NCBI RefSeq assembly: GCF_001653235.2
Contig: NW_019154074.1
Coordinates: 1-10,203 of the forward strand
DNA length: 10,203 nucleotides
Source: Pochonia chlamydosporia 170
Taxonomy: Eukaryota > Ascomycota > Sordariomycetes > Hypocreales > Clavicipitaceae
Direction: 5' to 3'
The notes below the pieces were generated by a model. It saw only the letters and a list, made by a program, of their open reading frames with translations. It was not told the DNA's origin and ran no database searches. Positions 1 through 8,531 of this stretch are shown piece by piece. The position numbers were made by a program, and so were the translations under genes. The first letter of the stretch is position 1. Every line of letters begins with the position of its first letter.

Positions 1-3000
1 TTACTCGAGGTGTTGGATCATCTCGTCAGGTGTCATTTTTCTTGGTGTATGAGAATCCTTGTGGTGTATAGAGGTCCCATACGAATCATTTGAAGTATCC
101 GCCCGTATACATGCATAGTTTCGCTGAACGGAAATGTTGAGCACCACGCGTGGACGAAATCAAAGATGCTAGTTGTCTGCGTGACCCTAAACGTTAGACA
201 TAGTTCACAGTGGTTGTTGAACGCTCCGCCTTTCGCACGGACCATGGGGAGTCGACACCGATACATGCACACATTGCTCTAATCGTACAGTGGCATAAGT
301 CGGTTATCCTGGGCTAAGACTCGTCCAAGAACCACCATCGTTACGACACTCGTAACATGTTGTTATTCCGAATGGTAGAGGCTTCCCGTTGCGTCTGGTT
401 GCTGCCATGAAACCAGTGCGGTGTTTATTGCAGTAGTTATAAATGGTTAGGTGGAGGGGTCTGGGCAACAGTCTCAAAGTTCGTCTTAGGTTTTTGTGCA
501 CCTAGTGTGTTAGTGAAAAGATATTACGCAAGACGGCTTTTTATCTGTTCTGGTGAAACTGTTAGCCGGACGCAACACAGGTTGTTAGAATCGGATTGTC
601 AAGTACCACGTATGTAGACCGGCTGAATCTAGTCTCGTACCGGAGCTGGGCGTCGATCGGGAGGACTTTTATGAACAATTGGTACTATAGGTGCACAGAG
701 CAGGGTCTTACGAAGGACTAGACTGGGTCGTGAGGATGGCGCCTTTTTCCACAGAGTAATTCGCATTATGTTCCCCTTTGGCCACGGAGTAGTAGCGGGG
801 GACAGGGAAGGAATCGTTGTGAATCGTCCTTAAATCGGACATGGATGACGGAGCGTGCTGTTTAATAAGGGAGTCTCCCTGTGCGGCCTAATGCCCAATT
901 GGCCGACGACGGGAGTCCCGCTCTTATTTCCGGGAAAGCTGGTGGGCCGTACATGCTTAGCATTCCTCGGGGCGATGAGCGAGGATGGGAGGCGGGCATT
1001 TAAGAGTGAGGGATGTTCGACTCGGAAATCCGTTCCTGGGTGTTTAATTTTGTTGTACATTTAATTCTGTATCTGACGAATTGTGGGCTATTGAATTCAA
1101 CAGTGGCATCTATCGAAATATTGCCCAGGTCAGTAGAAGCACGGAGCGGCAGCTGCCAAGAATAAAGGGCTGCTCGGAAGTGAAAACGTTTCTGAATTGT
1201 TACGCATGGTTCACAAGGGGATGGATGAGGTAAGTTGTGGTCCAGGGAAATCGGGTCCTCGCACGTTGATACTGTAGCTCCATAAGGCCGAAATTTTGGG
1301 CCTGTGTGGTCCTACGATAGTTTATGCCAGGACGGGGCAAACCTGGTTCAGCAGGCCGGACGAGATGGGGTTCTTGTCAGAGCTCGCTGCACTCCAACTA
1401 AGTCGGTTGTCCCGTGTGCTATCGAATTTTGTCCGTACTTGGGTCAGGCCTGGGTTTCAGCTAAGCGGCGCGCAAGGATCCAAGGTTCTCATTGCTGTAT
1501 GGCTTGTAACCTCTCTGTGGAGTCGTCTTTCGGTGTGCGGCGGTGGCGTCTGTGGGAGCACAGGAAGTACCGAGCGCGCAGCACGGGACGAATGAGGAGC
1601 TACGCGAGCGGCACAGCCTGGGAAGTCAGGAGGGGTGGGGGTGCCCGCATAGAAGGGCGATTTACGGCGAGCGCGGCGCCACTCTTCCGATGTCGTTCTC
1701 GTGTGCTTGAAAGGCTGAACGGTTTTGATACAAGTCCTAGTCCCTGTGGTGGAGGGATTTAGCTAGTACATATGGGTCGCGAATTAGTGGATGTTCATGT
1801 CCCATGCACTTGTTTGGGATATTAACAGCGATCGCTTCAGCGGAAGTTGCAGATGGCTTAGTGAATTTAATCTCGGTCAGTTTGGGATCGAATTGTGCCC
1901 ATTGTAAGCCCATACTCAAGATCCTCCTTCTTCCTTCGCCTTCCGGTGATTGAGTGACCCGTCATCCTCCTCGGGTAGAATAATAGTTCCTCGTTCGTGA
2001 TATCTTGAATCCGTTCCCGTACCTTCGGCGGTCGCAATTGGCACGTCCCCGTGCCAAAAGGCTTTCTCCTGGGCGCCCCAATAGCGTGTTGCGCTCATAT
2101 GAGAACTGTCTTGGTGTGATCCGCAAGCTAGGAACCGTTGTTCGCTTCTGAGTTCCATCTAACGGCCAGAAGATTTTGCGCCCGGCCCGTGCCCGACAGT
2201 ACCCAGGAGTGACCCTTTCGGGCTTCATGCTTGCTGAAAGGTGGACTTAATGTAGGTGTGCGGTACTTAGCAGCCGGGCGTGGCCTATACTTAGCCTAGA
2301 GACTGGAGTTCTTGGGAGCATTTACCTAGCTCAATGTATTTAGAGGGCAGAGAATCGGTTGGAGCACAAAACATTGAACCTCTTTCTAGGGAATTTCGAA
2401 CCATCCATTACACAAGTCTGTGCGTTTGGCAAAACTGTCTGAGAGCGGTCCGCCTAGCTCTGTTTTTTATTGTTTGCGCGATGTCGATACCCAAGGATAT
2501 ATTCTTATATTGCTTAGGATTTTACGTAAATATACCCCACAAGCAGGAGGGGTCCGAAGTTTGGGTGGAGGTGTGAGAGGGAGTGCTGGAAAGCGCCTTA
2601 TTCGCCATATATAATGGTCCGGACTAGTGGAGTGAACGATTGTATCATTCATTTGATGGCTGGACAGTCGTCGGAAAGAATTAATTTCGGTCGCCCTGGT
2701 ACTTGAAGGATTGCTTGCTTATGAGTTTAGGTGGGAAGATGTTGATGGAGGAATGCGGGACTGGGAGGCAGGATGGGCCATGTGTCAACCAAAATATGAA
2801 TTGGGGGGTTCCAGAGGCTCAAGGTCACGACACGCACCTTCGCGTCAGTGGCGGAAACCCGGGATTGGGCGGGGGCGATGAGAGGTTCTCGATGTCGTAA
2901 ATGCTTTGGTGTGGCGCGGACGTCAGAAGAGACGAGATCTGGCTATGTTTCACCTGGACAACGTTCCGAACAGATGGAGAATACAGTGCAATGGATGTTA

Positions 3001-4134
3001 GTTACTTTTTTTTGGGGAAGGTGGAGACTTTGAGTCGTCAAGGCATGGGTGTGGCTTGATGCATTGTGACCGGCCCGTACGCGCACTGGATTTTTTTTGG
3101 CGTAATATGGAATAAGGCCCGGAAGAAGTTGAAGGCGCAACCATACAGATAAACCCTGCGATACCCGGGCCAAGGGGTTTGGCTCCGGACCCTGCTTGTT
3201 GTTTGCGCATAAAATCAACTCACGACGCGGGTTCGAGCACAATTATCCAGGGTGCAGAAGCTTATCTGATGTGGAATGAATACGCTCGATGCGTAAACGT
3301 GAAGGGCCTGTATTCGGCAAGTTACATAATATAGTTGTCGATGTGCGCCTTACCCATCGGCTACTCTACTTATTCAAAGAGGTCCAGAGAGTAGGCGGCT
3401 TCGCATCACACTCGCCGTGTTCAAGTCATGCTGTTATGTCCCTGAAGTAGGTTTGAGACATATCAGACAGAATGATAGACCTTTATGAGCCGGTTGATCG
3501 CCGGCGCACTACCTCTGCACAACTCGATTCGAAAGAAATCGCTCAAGTCTAATCGTCGACATAATTTTTCGCGTAGACACGCAGCTGCGACGGATGTTGC
3601 GGCACGTCTAGACACCTGATCCTGTAGGAGTCCTGTCAGTCTGCAAGGGATAAGAAAGAACATCGATGTCAGACCACTTAAACAATATTGTAGATGCAAG
3701 GTACGAGTAAGGATGGTCCGGAAATTAATGTCCCGTAGCGCGAATGAGTGAAAAAGTAAGCGCAGTCGGAATTTCTAATAAAAACAGCTACTTTCCCGCA
3801 ACTAAACTGTGTGGCATCATGTTCAGGTAAGCGCAACGCCAATTTTGGCAAAACGAAGCGCACGCTGGTTTTTTTTTACCCATCAGTTTCGTGACGTGAC
3901 GGAAATCAGGCCTCTCAACGAGAACGCGACAGATATCATGACACTGGGGAGGCTGCCTGTCTTACCATAAAAAATGGGAGGCTTATCGCTGACGGAGTGT
4001 AACTTAATGGGCGGAAACGTTGGGGTTGTGAAGACGCTGGAGGGCGACGGGCACATCCGTAAGCGCAAGCAGGGTTGGACCGGTTCCTACGGCAATGTAT
4101 GGGACGTGGTGCTTGGGTACGAGCTGCTTCTTCA
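1..4134. other. Long non-coding stretch, nothing recognised
   Basis: I see no gene, tRNA, rRNA or transposon domain in these 4.1 kb. Open frames are short, overlap each other on both strands, and encode no motif I know. The longest (1304-1762, plus) is an Arg/Cys-rich chance frame in a GC-rich patch. The base composition is mixed and not AT-rich, so this is not the AT-rich product of heavy RIP mutation. There are T runs of 8, 8 and 9 bases at 3006-3013, 3091-3098 and 3869-3877. Part of the stretch (about 2701-2940) is strongly G-over-C skewed. It could be old decayed repeat DNA or plain intergenic sequence. I cannot tell which without searching the rest of the genome. Confidence 0.6.
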
Positions 4135-4350
4135 CGCCCCGCACGCGCGCCCTCTCCCCATCTCCCCCCCCGCCCCTCCCCCCGCTCTCTGCCCCCCTCC
4201 CCTCCTCTCCGCTCACTGGGACCCCCCCCCCCCCGCCCCCGACCCCATCCTCCCCTCTCTCCCGACCCCTCCTGTCCCCCCCCCCCACGCCCCCCCCCCT
4301 CCCCCGTCCCTCCTTCCCCCCACGCTCCTCAGCGGCCTCTCCTTGTGCTT
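4135..4350. repeat. C-rich polypyrimidine low-complexity tract
   Basis: The plus strand is almost purely C and T for about 200 bp. C runs reach 13 (4222-4234), 11 (4276-4286), 10 (4290-4299) and 8 (4164-4171), with few purines between them. There is no fixed repeat unit. It resembles a degenerate C(n)T microsatellite. The minus strand has many G runs and could form G-quadruplexes, and the plus strand could form i-motifs. Proline-rich open frames across the tract are by-products of the composition and not genes. The flanks on both sides are of ordinary complexity. Confidence 0.9.
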
Positions 4351-5049
4351 TCTCTGTGGGACGAGGCCCATTTTCATCAGCACGAGAAACTTTATCTAAG
4401 AGAGTCTTCGGCTAAGTCGTGGGTATTTTATTTTCCGATGCCAGAGTACCTGCGCTGGCCTTATTGCGCGCATAACATGCCCATATAAGGGCTTGCCCAG
4501 ACTTTCTAAGGCAGGCCAAGATGGGGTTTGGGTTGGGCGCATGAGTATTACTCAACGGCTGACCCAATTTCACTGGGCTGGATGAGACGCCGATATACTA
4601 TACAGCCATGGCACTCCATCCGGCTTATATTTCGCTGGAAGGTGTTCTGCGATCGACCCGAGTGGGACAGTGGAACTCTGGTTGGCGCTTGGTGATAATT
4701 AAGTCGAAAAGAGAGATGGTTGCTCAGACCTGTCGCTGATGGTGTCCCGGTCGACTAGCTCGCCCCACTTTGAAGTGTAGGTCTTAGGTGTTTGACTACC
4801 AGTCGCTGCTGCTAATGGGCACGGCCGGGGAGGCACCCATCGTCCCTTCCAGGGTGCGACCCGGTTAGCTGTTTTTTACGCATCTTTAGGATAAGCCGCG
4901 GTGGCGTAACACCAAGACGGCGACCGCGTCCACAGCAATTAAACGGTCTCGGGGGCTTTCTCAAAAGCGCCGTTCGAGAAGAGACAGTCGCTTGCCATTG
5001 CTGCAACTGAACCAGCCGCGCGGAAGCACTACAATTTAATGCTCGGTGA
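4351..5049. other. Non-coding stretch between the C-rich tract and coding-like remnants
   Basis: I recognise no gene, RNA or repeat here. Frames are short on both strands. The minus-strand frame at 4812-5006 shows no domain and is probably chance. Confidence 0.5.
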
Positions 5050-5671
5050 CGAGTCGACCAGAGCTTGGTTAACCATCGTGGATGTGGTGAGGGGCACGGC
5101 GCTGGACAAGACGAAGCAAAGGATGTAGACTCAGATGACTAAGAGCAAGAACTGAAGCAATCGTTCGTGATCCAATCGTTACTGGATTACGAAGAAAGGC
5201 AGATATCCGAGGTTATCCAGATGGCGCCTGGACTTCCTGACGATTCAGCCAATGTAGCGGAGATGTGTGGTGAGGAAGAATGGAGGCATTGGGGTCAGCA
5301 CCAAGACTAGGCAAAATTGGGTTCCTCCGGCATTTGCGTCAGAGCCGTGATGCTGAAGACTCTATCGCGACTACTCTTTGTCTTGGGGTTTTACGTGTCG
5401 AGTATGGCGGGGGATACTCAAGTGCAATATATGACACGTCTCAGACTCTGTATCCACGTTGCTATCACTTCGCGATAATGTCTGCAGACTCCGAACGGTT
5501 GGGAGGTTTACAGGCCGACTACTCGAGACGTACCCAATGAAGCTGGCATCTTGCCCAGTCCAGTGCGTTGTGAGGACGGGCGGCGAGGACAGCGCCAGCG
5601 AGGAAGGTGATTGGGCACCGCAGCAGGCGGGGGACGAGTTAGTAACAAAATGTGAAAGTGAGGCCGAATAG
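5050..5671 (+). pseudogene. Possible decayed coding sequence (unidentified)
   Basis: One plus-strand frame is open from 5050 to 5310 except for a TAA at 5140-5142. It ends at a TAG at 5308-5310. Its conceptual product is acidic and protein-like, with a segment reading LDYEERQISEV and then a Glu/Trp-rich end. In another plus frame, the end of an open stretch (about 5546-5671) encodes an acidic, Ser/Glu-rich tail ending CESEAE and a stop, with many G/C third positions. The two frames do not join in phase and I see no convincing intron between them. I recognise no family. It may be the decayed 3' part of an older gene next to the Mutator-like element, or chance. The stretch is antisense to the far end of the minus-strand transposase frame, so at most one of the two is likely to be true coding sequence here. 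Confidence 0.2.
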
Positions 5672-8346
5672 GCGTGATCCGGTGAACAGTCTCCAAAATG
5701 CATTTGTACATACATGTGTACATCCACTCCACTCAACTTGGAAATGATGCAAATCCACCGAGTAGAGGTCTGATATGTAGCACATCCACTCGACTTGGCC
5801 CAAATGTGGATGGGTGTAGTGGTTTCGAGCCTTGGATCTTGGGATACTGATTCTCGCAGTCGCCACCGTGGATGAACCTCCCATTTAGTAAAACGCGTTT
5901 CAGATTCAAGCTTTGCGTAGACTTTATGATAGCAAGGTATACCAAGCTCAATAGAAACTGTACAGTCGTCGTCGCAAGGCCCAATAAAGTCAGGAAAGGG
6001 ATTCTTACCCGTCGGCAAAAACTTGCAGGCAAGACGGTACTGCTTGTTGATCAATCTAAGTCCCTTTGATGATGTAGTTGTTCGTAATTCGCCAAGATAG
6101 TCTGCACTTGAACCCAGGTACTGGGGAGCAGTGAGAATATCGTCCTGCCCGCAGGCGTCTGTAAACGCACGTTCTTGGTCGTGTATCATATCTTCCATTG
6201 CCTCGACGAGTCGGTATAGGTGGCTCATGCCATTCAAGAGGTAGCTCTTGACATTATTGTTGCTTGCTTCTGTGCCGGATGTAACTCGGATACCAAAGTT
6301 TCGATAGCGACGGATAAAGCAGCGAGCCCACTGAGAACTAACGGGTAGATAGGTCAAATAGAGGTATTGTAGAATCGCCCTTTGATCATCGAACTCTTTG
6401 CAAAAGTCTCTCCATGCTTGCTCAAACGCTTCCTCTGTCTCAGCATAGAGAACACGCTTCCACATCAAAACAACACCCTGGTATGTATGAGGAATCTGAT
6501 CGATCGTTGAGGAGTCTTCGACTAGATTCTTATCTGTACCGCTGAGCCCGGCGGCCCCGGCCTGTGTCTGAGAGATAAAATCCTCATCGTCACTGGCCCT
6601 AGGACTAGTGTTGTCGTCGCCTTTGCCCGTCCACAAACTCTTCGACTTAAGTAAGACGTTTGAAAGGATATGGTGGATACAAAGCTGTTGCTGTATATTT
6701 GGAAATTGATCATTGAGAGCAGCTTTCATTGCCTTATCGAAGTCTGTGATGATTACATCAGGTGTCCTTATTGAGTGCTTTGTAATAAGTTCGCTGATGC
6801 TCTCTGCAAGGAATTGGAACCCCTCTCTCCTCTCATTGTCTATCAGACCAAATGCAGCGTTAAACACTGTCCCAAGACAGGTCTGTCCAGTAGCTTGGAA
6901 TAAAGGGAGTTTGAAGCGGTTAGTATTATATGTGTTATCAAAGCTGATAACTTCGGGGAAGCGCCTCCACATCCGTAAACAGTAAGGAAAGGTCCACACA
7001 AGGCCAAGTAGTCTGTCTGGGTTATCATCAGCCCACTTTGCAATATACGGGGTTTTTCTCTCATCAAATAGTTTAATTAATGCCGCAGTAGGTGTGTAGC
7101 CATTCAACTTTTCTCGGTTTATGAGTGAACGAGCATTATAAATATCCTTTCGCAGAAGTGTGGTATCAGGGAATTGCTCCTCAACAATAGCAGCCACATC
7201 GCTGGCTCGTATACCGGCTCGACGGCTCGCCGATTTGATGGCTGCTTTAACTGGGGTGGTAAGGCGTCGGTGGGAAAGGTGTGCGGAGGGCGTAATACTC
7301 CGTGTATGGTTATGGCGGTGATGTTTTGTGTCTTTGTGCAGTCGAAGCAGCCACTTACCCTCCTTTACAGCTTCAGCAATTATCATCCATTCGCATCCAC
7401 ACTTCCGAGACCTTCGAGTGCGGAGACCAGAGCCTCCGGTGGCTCGAGATTTCCCAAACCGGTCACATTGAATTGAGTACCTGATCAGCCGACCCTTATA
7501 AGAGTAGTTATTCCGTCGGACAATCCCGAATCCGTTATTCTTTGCAAATGTATTTATTGTCTTAAAGAGATCTTCGGCCGAGGGCGCGGGGTTGTTTGGA
7601 ATTACCGGGTTCGAAATTGGCTCCAGGTCGGGGGATAGAGACTGTCGCAACGGTGATGATTCAACATTCTCTATAGTGGATTCTATTCGAAGAGGTGGCG
7701 AGGGCAGCCTACGAGGGGGAGAGTATGGTGGAGGGGAGTCATATGCTTCAGAACTCAAGGGTGACCAACCCCATCTCTCTCGCCAAGCTCGCACCCGTTC
7801 GTATGATCGAGCAAGATCTATAGTCAACTTGCGGCCTTCGCCAACAACCTCTCGTACAATACTCCTTGCGGTTTCGAACTCGGCTTTTGTCCTGGTTGGT
7901 TGTTGCCGGGTAGATGCGGATGAATCAGGAGGTTCCGAGGCGAATGGATCAAGCTCAGGGCCAGGTACAAGCGCTCTGACTCGCTGGCTGCGTCTTTCTT
8001 CACGGAAGTAGTCATTTTGGAGATATATCTCGTAATTAGATCGAAGACCCCATACAGGCTCATGGAGGCCACGTGAGCCACGGGGGAGTGGGAGACTTGA
8101 AAAGGTTTGCGGAAAGGCAGCGAACAGGTTTTCAAGTGCATTTTCGTCTCCAAGTCCGTAGAAGCGACTAATACTAGTCACAGAACTACCCGCGGATTTT
8201 GGTCGGTCCCCGACTAGTGAAGGACTAGATGTATCTTGTCGACTGAATCGTTCTCGCTGTTTTCGCTGGAATTGATCGCTGGGGCTGGGACTTCCCTTTT
8301 TTTTTAGATTCGCGCAAGGTGAAAGTCTTGATGTACACATTGACAT
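5371..8346 (-). CDS. Mutator-like element (MULE) transposase
   Basis: This gene encodes a nuclear cut-and-paste transposase that would bind its element's ends and catalyse excision and insertion by DDE chemistry. It is one uninterrupted frame without introns. The first ATG is at 8346 (991 aa), with a second two codons on at 8340. The residue numbers below count from 8346. Residues 1-255 are Ser/Pro/Arg-rich and probably disordered. A FAR1/WRKY-GCM1-like zinc finger follows (about 258-347; C294, C316/C318, and H345, H347 in an HNH motif). The MULE catalytic core has D470 (SFDNTY), D535 (IITDFDKAM), C556/H559 (LCIHH) and E693 (GTEASNNN). An acidic, Ser-rich insertion occupies about 569-626. A SWIM-like finger ends in C795, C805 and H807 (GIPCYH). 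Conserved sequence fades near residue 836 (about 5840). The remaining ~150 residues are Ser-rich, cross repeat DNA and are probably not genuine. All three acidic catalytic residues are present and there is no stop or frameshift, so the copy may be active. Confidence 0.88.
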   Translation of the reverse strand: MSMCTSRLSPCANLKKKGSPSPSDQFQRKQRERFSRQDTSSPSLVGDRPKSAGSSVTSISRFYGLGDENALENLFAAFPQTFSSLPLPRGSRGLHEPVWGLRSNYEIYLQNDYFREERRSQRVRALVPGPELDPFASEPPDSSASTRQQPTRTKAEFETARSIVREVVGEGRKLTIDLARSYERVRAWRERWGWSPLSSEAYDSPPPYSPPRRLPSPPLRIESTIENVESSPLRQSLSPDLEPISNPVIPNNPAPSAEDLFKTINTFAKNNGFGIVRRNNYSYKGRLIRYSIQCDRFGKSRATGGSGLRTRRSRKCGCEWMIIAEAVKEGKWLLRLHKDTKHHRHNHTRSITPSAHLSHRRLTTPVKAAIKSASRRAGIRASDVAAIVEEQFPDTTLLRKDIYNARSLINREKLNGYTPTAALIKLFDERKTPYIAKWADDNPDRLLGLVWTFPYCLRMWRRFPEVISFDNTYNTNRFKLPLFQATGQTCLGTVFNAAFGLIDNERREGFQFLAESISELITKHSIRTPDVIITDFDKAMKAALNDQFPNIQQQLCIHHILSNVLLKSKSLWTGKGDDNTSPRASDDEDFISQTQAGAAGLSGTDKNLVEDSSTIDQIPHTYQGVVLMWKRVLYAETEEAFEQAWRDFCKEFDDQRAILQYLYLTYLPVSSQWARCFIRRYRNFGIRVTSGTEASNNNVKSYLLNGMSHLYRLVEAMEDMIHDQERAFTDACGQDDILTAPQYLGSSADYLGELRTTTSSKGLRLINKQYRLACKFLPTGKNPFPDFIGPCDDDCTVSIELGIPCYHKVYAKLESETRFTKWEVHPRWRLRESVSQDPRLETTTPIHIWAKSSGCATYQTSTRWICIISKLSGVDVHMYVQMHFGDCSPDHAYSASLSHFVTNSSPACCGAQSPSSLALSSPPVLTTHWTGQDASFIGYVSSSRPVNLPTVRSLQTLSRSDSNVDTESETCHILHLSIPRHTRHVKPQDKE
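5705..5830. repeat. Subterminal repeats at the left end of the MULE
   Basis: The 10-mer acatccactc occurs at 5720-5729 and 5782-5791, in each case followed closely by acttgg (5736-5741 and 5793-5798). A related aaatccaccgag lies between them (5751-5762). Just outside is tgtacatacatgtgtaca (5705-5722), which contains two copies of the palindrome TGTACA. Clustered short repeats at an element end are typical transposase-binding or terminal-repeat sequence. Here they coincide with the loss of conserved protein sequence in the minus-strand frame. They may mark the left end of the element. Confidence 0.5.
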
Positions 8347-8405
8347 TGCGAATACTTCCTTGCACCTCTTGGGCAGAGACCCAATCAACTACACGACTTA
8401 CACTG

Positions 8406-8531
8406 GTTGATCAACTTAGTGTATTACACTCAACTAAATCAACTAAATCAGGACAATCCTGACTAATCAATTAAACTAAATTTGGGCCTCTCGTGTACGT
8501 GGATTTAGTTGATTTCAGTGTAACTGTTGAT
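8406..8531. repeat. AT-rich foldback (inverted repeat) at the MULE right end
   Basis: Three blocks pair in order. AAATCAACTAAATC (8436-8449) pairs with 8502-8515 (14/14). TTACACT (8424-8430) pairs with 8517-8523 (7/7). ATCAAC (8410-8415) pairs with 8526-8531 (6/6). The loop is 52 bases, with small unpaired gaps between blocks. AACTAAAT occurs at 8432-8439, 8441-8448 and 8474-8481, and inverted at 8503-8510; the first two sit in a 9-bp tandem repeat (CAACTAAAT twice). Two shorter palindromes lie in the left arm: GTTGATCAAC (8406-8415) and AGTGTATTACACT (8418-8430). The foldback lies about 60-185 bp upstream of the transposase ATG. It is either the terminal/subterminal repeat of that element, probably holding its promoter and transposase-binding sites, or a separate small foldback (MITE-like) insertion. 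Confidence 0.75.

Noticed and set aside
1304..1762. 152-codon plus-strand open frame, overlapped by a 99-codon frame at 1296-1595
   Set aside because: Arg/Cys/Gly-rich product with no motif; two overlapping frames are open together in a GC-rich, stop-poor patch, which points to chance.
3229..3245. GGTTCGAGCAC, similar to a tRNA B box
   Set aside because: The flanking bases cannot form the T-arm stem, and no acceptor or anticodon arm can be found upstream.
3974..4488. Three overlapping proline-rich plus-strand frames and a glycine/arginine-rich minus-strand frame
   Set aside because: All are produced by the C-rich tract; every frame of such sequence is open and low in complexity.
7174..8011. 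Plus-strand frames of 100 and 139 codons inside the MULE gene
   Set aside because: They are antisense to the conserved finger and N-terminal part of the transposase and show no motif.
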